From Paratinospora sagittata (Eukaryota; Streptophyta; Magnoliopsida; Ranunculales; Menispermaceae): a stretch of 64,000 bases of DNA. The notes beneath the pieces were generated by a model, which was not told the DNA's origin, ran no database searches, and saw only the letters and a list, made by a program, of their open reading frames with translations. The DNA lies in the NCBI GenBank assembly GCA_035771175.1, contig CM069613.1, positions 7,245,501-7,309,500 of the forward strand, given 5' to 3'. Position 1 is the stretch's first letter. Each line of letters begins with the position of its first letter. The position numbers and the translations under genes were made by a program. Below are positions 10,687 through 22,460 of the stretch, one piece after another.

Positions 10687-11740
10687 TATTTTTTTTAGAC
10701 CAGTGGATACACCAAAATCTCTTTAGAATATAATTATAAATATTTAAGAACGTTATTAACCAATAAGTGATGGATGGTTATTGGAACTCAAAACTTTAGG
10801 ATAGTTGCGCTTCTTATAACCACTAAATTAATCAAAATAATATATATATCAAGTTTAGGATTTTGATATTATAAAATACTACATGTATAAAATAAACTTT
10901 GTAAGAAATAGTCTTCCCTTCCATCTTGCTCAAGAATGCATTAAAGTAATTCTCAAACTATATATTAAAGATTCATGATAGCTAGGTAATATATATATAT
11001 TATGCCACAGATGCCTTTCAATGATTAGATTTTTCCTTGGTTTAACCTATAAAATTTAATATATTATGAATTATCGTAAATATAATATATGTTAGGATAC
11101 TTTAAGCTTGATGGACCTTTTTACTTAATGAGCTATACCTTTTTACTTAATGAGCTATATTGCTTCTGAGTTTAATGATCATCTGACTTACATTTGAGCA
11201 AGTTCAAAGAGGTCTTCCGTTCAAACCTAATTAAAACTATTTATTTATTCTTCTTATTTAATATCTATTCGCTAATATTTTGGTATGTTTTTACATGTAT
11301 ATAAAGGTTTGATAAAATTTCGGTAACATGTCTTAGTCCAAACTTCGCCCTGTTTAAAATTAGGGTTTGTTAGTTTTGTTTAATTTTTAAAAAAAATTAT
11401 ATTGTAATTACTATTAATTCTACACAACTTAACTATACTAAGACTTTTCTAAACTACATAGAGTCGGCTAAATATATCCCGTTTCTTCCATTCAACTCTA
11501 TAAGGGTTAAATCGACATTCAAATTATAAGAAGGTAATTTTTTTTCTAATTATTTTTGTCTTACTATTAATTAATATTTATAAATAAGATAAAAATAATA
11601 ATGTAAGACTAAACTATAAAAAGGGACAGCCTAGTACATTGAGCTCTCTTCCTATATGAAGAAAGATCAAATTACTTTAGTTTATTGTACGCAACCCTAC
11701 TTTACATCGCTATATATTGAAAAAAAAAACTTATTATAGC
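9000..11740. other. AT-rich intergenic DNA with microsatellites
   Basis: No gene recognised. It holds TA runs at about 9968-9992 and 10618-10682, a TAA run at about 10391-10418, and a 22-bp tandem duplication (cctttttacttaatgagcta) at about 11115-11158. The 103-residue minus-strand ORF at 10236-10547 reads through the TAA run and is not credible as a gene. Confidence 0.6.
10618..10682. repeat. (TA)n microsatellite, about 65 bp
   Basis: Uninterrupted TA dinucleotides spanning the 10621-10680 block and a few bases either side; the longest simple repeat in the window. Confidence 0.95.
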
Positions 11741-11750
11741 AAAATAACAC

Positions 11751-11967
11751 TTTTTTTTCGGTCTATGACCCTTCGGTGTCCCCGCTAACCTCTTTGCAGG
11801 GGTGAGACTATCCCGGAGTCGAGAATTGCAAAGGTTCTTAGGCGCTTCTTTCTTACGTAGACGGATAGGTGTGGGCACAAACTCAAATTTAAAATCGATA
11901 CTTCGTTTCTCAATTACAACTCATACCTCATTTCTTATCCAACAAAACTACCCGACTTTAGGTCCAC
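11751..11967 (-). mobile_element. tRNA-derived SINE-like element, family 1 copy b
   Basis: Minus-strand element related to the copy at 8776-8988: both contain a gaattgcaaagg / gaattacaaagg block and a ctcgact / cccgact end near the A-box. It ends in poly(A) on the minus strand (ttttttttcgg on plus). The 12-bp direct repeat aataacactttt at 11743-11754 and 11968-11979 flanks it; part of this overlaps the T tract, leaving at least 8 unambiguous bases. Two copies with two different duplications support retroposition. Confidence 0.7.
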
Positions 11968-11979
11968 AATAACACTTTT

Positions 11980-13311
11980 ACTGGTGCATAAATCAGATTT
12001 TTATATTTAGAATTTAAAAAGTGTTTTTGCTCAAATTCGACCCAGTTTTGAATTTGAGCCTAGATTTTTTTAAAAAAAAAAAAAACTCACCCCTAAATTT
12101 ATTTATTTTTAAACCATTTTTATACTAAGTTGGGCAAAATGGAACAATTAGATTCGAACATATTTTGCCACCCCTAATAATTTACATCTGAAAGAAATTT
12201 CCTTTTGTAACATATATACGGTTGTGGGGCTTAGATGAATATCATCATCTATTTACATAATTTTCTATCTCAATGCTCCAGATAAAAGTCCAACAGTCAA
12301 AGATCATTATATATATATATATATATCTATCTATATAATTAAATTATGAAATCAACTAACATCTACATAGCTCATAAAACTTTTCTAAATTAAATGGTAT
12401 GAAACTGTTTAATTAATAAATACATTAGTTTTATTTAAAAAAAAAAAGAAAAAAAACTGGTGATGGATGATAAATAACATTTATTTACGATCTATCAACT
12501 AATTTTTAATCATTGTGATGTTTTCAAAGATTTTTACTCAATATATATATGTATATATAATTGACAAAAAAAAATTGCATATTTTCACAGTTACACCTAA
12601 TTTACTCAACATGATGTTTTCAAAGATATATGTATATATATACACTGAAAGGAAATGATGTGAATGCAATAGAGTAAGTGAGAGAGAGAGAGAAAAGAAT
12701 AATTGTCATCAGATATGCCTACCCAAGGCTCAAAGTAGCTTCTACTTCACTACCCTAGACTTTAGGGCCCTTTTTATAACCACCCATATGACTTGGAAGG
12801 TCACATGAAGTGACATATTTGTGGGACCTTTTCATGTACAATTGACACTTCATCTACCACATGTACAGAAACTTAATTATTTATTTATTCCTTTATTTTT
12901 TTTAAGGGACCCTACACAACTTGCTAGTCATTTATCAGCTTCAACTGTACTGACTTGATGGAAAAAGACACACCAAATTTTTAGCCCTTCTTTCAACCTA
13001 CCCACCTGTTTCAAGAACAAGACACCCACAAGAGTCAAAAATATATATAGAAAATAATAAAACAAAAATAAATAAAAAGCTAATTTTTTCTATCAGGGTA
13101 GGAATCAGGATTTTTTTTTTATTTTTTACTTATACCCTCAATTATATATCATCATCAGCAGGATAAATTATTTCTCATGTGAGCGAACCCATTTAGAAAA
13201 AAAGGGCACAGGAATTTTTTATATGTTTAAGCATCTTTGGATCTATTCACCTAATGCAAAAGATAGATAATATTGTTTTGATGAGATTGAAATAAGTGGA
13301 ACAACTGCACA

Positions 13312-13349
<38 letters not shown>

Positions 13350-16300
13350 CTTAAAGAAGTGGTGGAAACATTTATTCTAATTGGTCTTCTTTAGATGATC
13401 AGATAAGTGATTGACATGGTGTGACATACTTGATAAGTATATTTTAATTTGATTAGATTTATTTGATGGGAGAGTGGATCAGTTAATAACTAGAAAAATA
13501 TTTATTATAATTTTTGGATTGTTTTTTTATTATTTTTTGCTGATGAAAGCCTCAAAGGATTATGCGGAATATCGATTGTGGTTTCAATTTTTAAACTATT
13601 TTTAGGTTATTGTGACATTTTTATAATTAAAGTATATAAAATTGATATTTGGGTGGATTTAGAAATGAAACCAAGGGTAGTTTTCAATTTTCTTAAAATT
13701 TTATTTTGACAATTTTGGCAATATTTTATAGTTTCAAAATGATATTAATTAAATACTACTTAATTTGATGAGTTAATAAGGGGTTGACACGAGTTGATAT
13801 GACAAATAATATATGGTCACCACATCTTTGTCAATATTATTTTGAATGTTAATCTTATGACATGTTTGCTATCTATATGATTTGTACACAACCTCTAAAG
13901 TCATATATTTACTCCCATGAAAGAAAAATTTTATAAGACCTTTATTAATCCCATTTAAAAATCTTCTATGATGTAACAGAATGTTGAGAAATAAATAAAC
14001 AAGTTAATCAACAAATTAAGTGTAATGTAAATGTTAAGATGAATATATGGTAAGGTATCGAAAGATAAAATTTAAAAAGAACATGCTTAAGAAATGGTAA
14101 AACTAACACTAATTAGAAATAAAACAAAAATAAACTAAATCAATAAAATTAGTTTGGACACACAACAAAGACCTTTTGACGTATCATAAAGAAAAGTGAA
14201 ATGTAGGAAGCAAAGTCTTATAACGAACCCTGTCATTGGGAAGAATATCGGAGAAAGAAGTCATTTGTGAGCAATATTTGAGAAAGAAGTCATTTGTAAG
14301 AAGACTAACGAGACAGCTTCATGCCGGACACGCTAATATTTATCAACATGCCTTGAAATGGTTAAAACGATAATAAACTTTAGTTAACAGGCTTATTGTT
14401 CTATCCTCATTAATTATTATACAAGTGACTTCAGCGCTACTAAAGAGTTACAATGACCTTTTACTAATTGAAATTTTATTTTTAAATATAAGTTAATAGG
14501 ATCCCATAAACCAAGCACACAAAAAACAAATATGGCACCCTAGAAACATAAAGGGACATGGGCATGTACATTTAATGGCTACAAAAATAAATAGGTGGTG
14601 GTGGTGGTGGTACTGTTGGCTAATGACAAGAAGGTTTAGTGATGACCCATACGGGGATCAGAATTGCAGGTATTGTTTTTTTTTTTTTTTTTTTTTTGAG
14701 ATTAGGATTTTTTAGACAAATTGAGACCCTACTTGAAATTAATTTAAGCAAATAAGCAAACCCAAAAAAAATAATAATAATAAAATCAAAAGCCCCTCAA
14801 AGTTGGTGACTTTCCCTTTGCCCATAAAGTGAAATCCATCCAATGTAAGAAAAAAAAATCTTAAAGTATTTAAGAGCCCCAAAAGCTGATAGCAGCAAGG
14901 CCATGTTATAAAAGTTTCAAAATGGGGATTCAGTGATATATATATTGAAGAGAGTTCCAATAATTTCAGTAAACATCATTGAATGTAGTTCATTGAGGAT
15001 TTTGAAAACTGGCCTTGTCTCATTAAAGTTGAAACAATCTTGATTACTATATATTAAGAGATCAACCATCATGATCTCTTCATTTTCTTTTTCTATTTTT
15101 TTGCCAAAGCTACAATGTTGGCTTTTGGGTCCATTGATAAAGATTACCTTTTTTTTTTTTTTTTTCCTTAATATATATATATATATATATATATATTTTA
15201 AAATAGCAAATGATTATTAGAACTTGTAAAGGGTATTTGAATCATAGTGCTTGAGATGGTTAATCAATTAGACTTAGGTACATTGGGCCCACAAAAAAAA
15301 AGAACCTTCATTTGTATTTTCTTTTTTTCAAATTATTGGGGCATGAAAGTCATTTTAGATGAATTAAAGTAATAGATACAATAGTAAATTAAGAAGGAAA
15401 AAAAAATAGGATAAAGACTTTGATGACAACACAGAAGTCATTAAGATATTTTTAAAACTAAAATTAAGACTTAGAGAAAAAGATTAAGTTGAGTTGAATT
15501 GTTAATTGTTTTCTTTGACCTTGTGACCGATATTAATTTTTTATTTTTATAAAATGCATTATCAATTAATTCTTAACTCAATTAATCTAAACTCGACTTT
15601 TTCCTCTATCAAATTAAGGTTAAATGAATATTTAAATTATAAATAATTATAGTGAAAAAATACCATTACTCTTAAGAACTAATACCAATGAAATAGAAAG
15701 AAAAAAAAAAGTTCAGATCAAATAAATATATTTTATAATTGAGATTAAATCTTGACCCTATAAAATTTAACCTTTGACAGAAGATATGACTGATTTGAGT
15801 AATGTTGACCAGTGATGACACGTGGCAATTTATGACGAGATGAATGAATGTGACAGGTACTACAGATGAACAGAAAAAAAAAAAAAAAAGAAAAAAAAAA
15901 GTACTTCCTTCCATCAGTAATCAGGTGTACTCCGATGTTATAAAGCTAAGTGGTGGTACGGGTCTTTCCTAAAATGTAGCTTGGTCCCACAAGCGAGACT
16001 TTTTTTCATGCAATCCCTACGTGTCGCTCACGTGAAGCGTACGTACTACGTAGGTCAGTACGCATGCGTAGCAGAGCTGCGAAAAGATCCTACTGATTTT
16101 AGCTAATTTGTTGGTTGATCAAGCTTTTTTTAGTCTAGAAATTTCTATGTAACTCAAAATAGATGTCTCGTGTGTTTGGGTTCAAGAAACCCCCCATTGG
16201 ATTTTCAAAAAAAAAAAAAAAAAGCAAATGTCTCATAGGTATGATTGACAAAAGTAGTTTCAAAGATCTTATCTTATGTTAAGAATATATAAATATCAAT

Positions 16301-17099
16301 ATTACAATTAAATTTAATTGAGTTGAGTATCGATGAAATATTAATGTTTAAATTAAAAATCGAGTTGAATAACCATTTACTTCTTAATGTAATTTTTCCA
16401 TTTGATTTTTTCAACTTTTAAGTTAAATATTAATCTATTATTTTTACCTTTTAAATTTCATATCTCATATATTTTAATTTTTTATTTCTTCCCAGTTCTT
16501 TAATGAGAATTCAAACAAAATTAGGCAGTCTCTTTTAATAGTAAAGTAGGTATGACTACAATTTTTATTATAAGGTATGTTGTGTGAGTTAATAAACTCA
16601 AATTTATCACCTAAGAACCAAAAAGTATTTATAATCAAGCATGTAAAAGTAATGCATATATATATATATATTGTGCAAAAAGATAATCAATTTCACTAGT
16701 GAAAATGAAACACAAATATAAACTTAAAATGGATAATGTACAATTCAAATCCAAGTATATATCTACAATTAATTCCACTGTATGGATAGTGCAATGTCCA
16801 TTCCAAATGTAAAAATCAAGTTAAAATAATTATTTTAAACCACATTTTATATTTTGTAAAAATGATAAAGAAAGCCTTCTCCTTACAACTAATTACTTAA
16901 TGTGATGTACAATCAACAAATTATACATGTCCATCTAAGAGTAAAGACATGGTAAGAGATTTTCACAATCAAACCCTATTATTTCTCTCATTGAAAAAAT
17001 CGTTTAACTAATCTTTAGCCAGATGTTTATTTAAAAATAAATTATGAATTTTTTTTTCATCAAAGTTAAAAAATAAATATTAAATTCTATTAAATAGAG
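11980..17099. other. AT-rich intergenic DNA, no gene seen
   Basis: Simple repeats only: AT runs at about 12309-12327, 13315-13346 and 15173-15196; GGT repeats at about 14594-14612; poly-T at about 14677-14697. A CpG-containing patch at about 16020-16080 has several ACGT cores, including a CACGTG at about 16029. Apparent ORFs (14739-14960, 15672-15914) are low-complexity Phe/Leu translations of A- or T-rich DNA. Confidence 0.55.
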
Positions 17100-17381
17100 T
17101 TCAAAATCAAGAGAAAAAGCCACCGATGCGTCGGGTTGATGGTTCGACGCTTTGAGGCATGATGACGCAACTCGAGTTAGTCAAATTTTCAAACGTCTCA
17201 CAGATGCATAGGAAAATACTTCTTGACGTGGTGACGGATTTGGGGCCTTAGGTCATCTAGTTCGTGTGGTGTCAGGTGGTCAGGTTGAGATTCACTGGTG
17301 TGTTATAAGTTTTGAAGGGGGCGGATTTCCACGGAAGGGTTTAAGAAATAAATTGTATCTTCTCAAAAAAAAAAAAAAATG
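17100..17381 (+). mobile_element. Possible retroposon fragment with poly(A) tail
   Basis: A block noticeably richer in GC than its surroundings runs from about 17115 to 17340. An A15 tract follows at about 17365-17380. The layout looks like a SINE or LINE 3' end, but no A/B boxes or coding domain were identified and no target duplication was confirmed. Confidence 0.35.
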
Positions 17382-20060
17382 AAGAGAAAAAAATATCCAT
17401 GAGGTCCAACAACCATAAACCTTTACCAACCATTTGTCTCTTATAGCCAATTGCTGGAACCAACAGTATTAGTCACTAACCGATAACCTTTGTATAAATG
17501 CTAGTTGTTTGTCTATCATCATCATCATCATCATCATCATTGACATGAGCTTTAACATAGTCGTTAATCACTTCTAATTAAGCCATAGACTTAATTACCC
17601 TTGTTTGATATAGTTTTTGTTGTTAAGGACCATAAGTAAAAAATTTTAAAAATAAAAAACAAAAAATCTCTATAATAATAAAAGGCTTTGAAAGTATGTC
17701 TCTATATATATATATTTACTTAAAATAATATAAAAATAATTATTCTATTAAGGGGCTTCACTACAAAACATTTTTATCACTACAATGACAACAACAATGG
17801 TTTTTGACAAAAAAAAAAAGGATTACAATAACATCTCCATAAACTTTTCATAGTTATAAAATAAACTTAGATTTTTTAGAATAATTGAATTCTCCAACAT
17901 CAAATTGAAGTTTGTAAAATAAAACTAAACCTAACCTAAACCAAACAAAACCATGAGAATGCTATTCTTTTTTCTTTATTTTTTATTTTTTTTATTTATA
18001 TTTTTTATGTCTATCTATGAACACCTTTCAACTTTCTATACAGCGAGACTCTACAACATATTGAAGAATAAGCTAACCATATATTAACTTATAAAATATT
18101 CACATAAGAATATAAGAAGATATAATCAACCAATGGACGATGAATCACACCACATCTCCTTGGTTCTCTTTCTTTCTCTCTCTTAAAGGCTGATTATTCT
18201 GAAGGTTATGTTTAAGGATTATATAATTGTTGTAATATTTTCAAAATAAAAGTTAAGGCTCTAAAAAATGCCCCATATATTTTGTTAATTTAGAGTCGAA
18301 TCTTGGGCACAACAATTTGATATATAAGTTTTGAGGTTAAGGGTTTAAATCTCATAGTCCACTGATCATTTAAGAATTTAACTATGTTTTTTTTAATTAC
18401 ATAATTAGTTATATGAACCTATTTCTTTCACTTTCCTCTGTTAAGGGTTAAGTAAGTAATAACAAAATTATTTATTAAATAAAATGTTTTTATTTTTATT
18501 TTTATACTTTGTGTGTGATGTGAGTTTAGATGTACTTAATTCATTTTTTAAATAAAAATTTAACTTAATATATTTACATTTTTGGAAAGATGAAATATTT
18601 GCATTTAGATGTTAAATGCCACGTTTACTAAACACTACCAAATATTTTTAAAAAATAGAAAAAAAAAACCACAAAATATTCTTTTACACTTTTGAGAGAA
18701 AAACATTTATAATAAACCTTTGTTAGGTTTATATCTTTGGTATCAAAGAAAAATAAACGTGATCCGATCGCGTTGGGCTTATATTTTTCTTTTAAGTTTC
18801 TCAAAATTACTATTCTTTTAGGATAGAACTCGTTGAATTTTTTTTTATCTCGAAAGTATGTATTTTTTTTTTTAACATATTTCCGTAACATTATATTAAA
18901 GAATTGTGAGATTGTTTCGTGTTAATATATATTTTTTAATATTATATTAAAATTATTAGATTTTCTCCTGCCTTGATTCTTAAAACAACTGACACGTATT
19001 TTGAAACAATCTGTAACTCTTAGTATAATATAAAAAAAAAATGTGTTAGGAGACGTATCCCTCGACTATTAGTAAAACAAAAAAAAAAAAAAGTCGTTGA
19101 CGGGGCCAAAGGTAGCCACGTAACCATGTTTCGTACTGATATGATTTAGCATATGAACATTGCTCAAGACAATCATTCACCTCCCCTCATCCAGTCATCC
19201 CCCCTCATCAAAGGTACGATCACTCTCTCCCACACAATAACCAAGCTTAATATTTGTACTATCTCCGACACGCACCAAAGATATTTACTAATTCTCATTT
19301 GTCGTTTTCCCCAATTTCTCGTTCCTCTTCAAAGGTCTCATCATCTTAACCCCCGTCCTCCTGTAAATCAGGGGCCCCACAGTTACATCACGATCAAACG
19401 GCCCAAAATCACCAACCTGGATTTAGAACTCTGTTGCATCCAATTCCGGTGTACTATCGTATCATCGATGACACGTGTATGTATCTTGTTCCCCTAAAAA
19501 AGAACTTCCCTGTCGCAAGCCCACACACACCACATGGCCCCCGTTTACGTGCCGCGTGTCAGGCTAAATGACAAAATCCCTAATTTTTTTACTTTAGCAA
19601 AAGAAGATGGTAAAAATAGAAATGCCCAAACTGCCCCTGCTTTGTTGAAAAATAAAAAGGAACAAGCAGGCCATTGGCACTCGGGTACCCTCCAAAAAAA
19701 CTGAAGTTGACACACCCCCGATACTTGATTTTACTTTAATACCCTTCTGTTTATCAGATAATTGCGTGGCTGCCAATACGTTGTCTCGGAGTGCCAAATG
19801 GTCACGCATTTCCGTATTTGCCCACTGGCATGATCCTGAGGCGGTTCCTACAGTTGAAAAGGATAATTAAAGTATTTTCGTAATTAAGTAAAAAAGTGAA
19901 GGGTATTAAGGTCGTTTTATACAATCACGAAGCCTCTAAATGTGATTTTCGCGTCACGAGCGGAGCGACGTGTCGACGTGAAACGGAAGCCACATAATTA
20001 ACCGCCGTTTAGTTCCGGCAAGTATCTCACACGCCGTTATTTGTTATCCATGCCACGTAG
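17382..20060. other. Intergenic DNA and DUF506 upstream region
   Basis: An ATC microsatellite lies at about 17514-17540. From about 19050 onward the base composition becomes richer in GC, as expected for a gene-proximal region. ACGT-core elements occur near 19470 (acacgtgt), 20054 (ccacgtag) and 20068 (gacgtggc); these resemble G-box/ABRE sites. The 114-residue ORF at 19153-19497 shows no recognisable domain and is not called. Confidence 0.5.
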
Positions 20061-20110
20061 GATGATGACGTGGCGACCTTAATCCTAGTCAGCAGAGACT
20101 CCCATTTCTT

Positions 20111-20117
20111 TATAAAA
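20111..20117 (+). promoter_or_regulatory. TATA box of the DUF506 gene
   Basis: tataaaa lies about 735 bp upstream of the coding start, which places transcription initiation near 20140-20150. ABRE/G-box-like cores at about 20054 and 20068 lie 40-60 bp further upstream. The start site itself is inferred. Confidence 0.65.
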
Positions 20118-20248
20118 CCCAGTTTCAGGGTGACCTTTCAACTCTCAAAACGCGAAGTTTAGACGCAGAACTTGGTTTCTAGTTTTGACGCTTTTGGTCT
20201 AACCGGTCGGCGATCATTTGGTCGGAAAACTATAGAATATCGCCGGAG

Positions 20249-20344
20249 ATGAATTTTCCGGCCGATGATTCTTCCTGTTTACTTCGCCGGAAAGATTTTA
20301 CTGCCTCTGTTCCTCGCGCTCACGTTTTCCACGAAAAACCCTAG
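20249..20344 (+). CDS. Upstream ORF in the DUF506 leader (31 codons)
   Basis: Starts atgaattttccggccgatg and ends at a tag at 20342-20344, about 100 nt after the inferred transcription start. It would be the first AUG met by a scanning ribosome. It is followed by shorter uORFs near 20582, 20633, 20682, 20694 and 20789. Whether the peptide is made or conserved is unknown; a leader intron could also remove some of these AUGs. Confidence 0.4.
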   Translation: MNFPADDSSCLLRRKDFTASVPRAHVFHEKP

Positions 20345-20845
20345 CCGGAAGGTTCTGTGGCTTTAGCGGAGCGGTGAAGTTGTTCTTACTTCTATTCTTT
20401 TTGTTGCAAATAGGAAGCATATAACTAACTGTATTTGAATCTGAGAGAGGTATCGATTTTGTTTTGGATGTTCTAGTTTTGACCAATTTTTGGTAAAACA
20501 GTAGAGTTTTCTTTTTTCCTTTTTTTTGGTTATCGGATCATCGTGATCGTAGTGAGAGTGAAGAAACGATCAGAAACCTCAATGAGGATCTGATAAAGAT
20601 CGAAAGCTAATTTTGCTAAGAAAAAGAGGCATATGTGCAGAATCGTGTTCTTGTTTCTATATTTGAGTGTGTAGAGGTTTTATGTTGAGCTGATGGAAAG
20701 CTCAAATGTTTTCGTGCATCGAGAATTTCCGATCCTTTGATTGCTGTTTGGTTTAAAATCTCTTGAAATTGACCGCATCAACTGAGAAATGGGGGAATGA
20801 GGAATTAAGAAGCAGGGGACTGAGATAACGCTTTTGATCTTTGCT

Positions 20846-22460
20846 ATGCCTTTTCCAATGAAGATCCAGCCAATCGATTCTAGTACGACAATTGGATCGC
20901 TACGCAATGATCCAGTAAAACCTGCCGCAAAATCGCGGTTCAAGAGGCTTTTTGAGAGGCAATTCCCTAGCGTTTTGAGGAGTTCAACGGCGGAGAAGCT
21001 TGGTGTCGGCGATGTTAATCTTAGCAGTAAAGATGGAGGAGGCGGCGATTTGGAGCCAAGCTCAGTTTGTTTGGCGAAAATGGTTCAGAGCTTTATTGAG
21101 GAGAGCAATGAAAGGCCAACGGCGACATCGAAGTGCGGTCTAAACCGCTGCAATTGCTTCAACAGAAACTGCAGCGACAGCTCTGATGACGAATTGGACT
21201 TCTTCGGTGACTCTGGCACCTCATCATCTGGTGATGCATGCGAGTTTCTCAAGGTAATGTTTTTTTTTTTTTTAAATTTTCCACCAAGGAACAATTTTGC
21301 TTGAATGCGCTTAAATTTCTTTTCTCTTCCTGGAAAATGAGAATTTTTTTGAATTTTCTTAAATTTCGAAAAAGAGATACTAAGATTTTCCGATAAATTT
21401 TTTTAATTCACAGAGCCTGGTCTCTTGTTCTACAATTGCGGAGAGAAACCTCTTGGCCGATACAGCAAAAATCGTAGAAACCAGCAAGATTTGCAAGGGA
21501 AAAGACGATTGCCGCACGATGGTCATGGAAGGCCTTCTTGGTTTAGGTTACGACGCATCAATTTGTAAATCTCGTTGGGAAAAATCTCCTTCATACCCTG
21601 CCGGTACCTACACGCACACATTCTCGATTTTTTATTTTTTTATTTTACTTTGTTATTGACCGGATCTTCAAGTCATCTCCGTTGAAGCACGACTAAATTT
21701 GAAACTAACGATGGTTTTTTCTGGTGTAGGTGAACACGAATACATCGATGTGATTGTAGAAGGAGAACGATTACTAGTTGATGTCGATTTCAGATCAGAA
21801 TTTGAAATAGCACGATCAACCAAGAATTACCGAGCCGTCCTGCAATCTCTACCGTTAATCTTCGTAGGAAAACCCGATCGTTTACAGCAGATCGTGTCCA
21901 TCGTGTCGGAGGCCGCTAAACAGAGCTTGAAGAAGAAAGGTATGCATTTTCCGCCATGGAGAAAAGCCGAGTACATGAAAGCTAAATGGTTATCTTCTTA
22001 CACAAGAATAACACCACCTCCGTCCACCACAACGCTACCGATCACTACAACTACCAAAAACACCACAGAAACTTTTCCGATCGAAATCGGAAGTGTAGAA
22101 AGCAAGCCATCTTTGACAACAACACCACCACCACCATCGACTCCAGTGAATCCTACAGAATCGTTCAACGAATTTGAAAATCAGTCCAGTGAGATCACGA
22201 CGAACAGTTTCTCCGGCGATTTTGAACTGATTTTCGGTGAGAAATCATCATCATCAGCATCTTCATCTACGCCTTCCTCACCAACCGGAACAGATCCCGG
22301 CCAGCCTGGATCAGTGCCGGCGGCGAATCCCGGCGAAGAAGTAGATAAAATTAAAGTTGTCATGTCGCCATGGCAGCCACCAGCGATCAAACCGAAAAAT
22401 CATCAAAGGGGAGCGAAGGTCGTGACTGGTCTCGCTTCAATCCTCAAAGAAAAACCATAA
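20846..22460 (+). CDS. DUF506 / PDDEXK_6 family protein (3 exons, 442 aa)
   Basis: Exons are 20846-21253, 21414-21603 and 21730-22460; all introns are GT-AG and the joined frame stays open to the stop at 22458. The ATG at 20846 (MPFPMKIQPID) is the first in-frame start. Residues 1-136 are polar, with an acidic stretch (SDDELDFFGDSG) near 120. The conserved core is at about 160-275: GLGYDASICKSRWEKSPSYP, then EYIDVIVEGERLLVDVDFRS, EFEIARSTKNY, LPLIFVG, and SLKKKGMHFPPWR. A Thr/Pro/Ser-rich linker follows. The C-terminus has SPWQPPAIKP and VTGLASILKEK, a motif typical of this plant family. The fold is PDDEXK-nuclease-like, but nuclease activity is not established; some Arabidopsis members affect root-hair growth. 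It stands alone with no linked partner. The identification is strong; the function is open. Confidence 0.93.

Noticed and set aside
19153..19497. 114-residue ORF upstream of DUF506
   Set aside because: No recognisable domain, no splice partner; falls in the promoter side region.
20834..20845. DUF506 start at 20834
   Set aside because: That codon is TTG; the first ATG in frame is at 20846.
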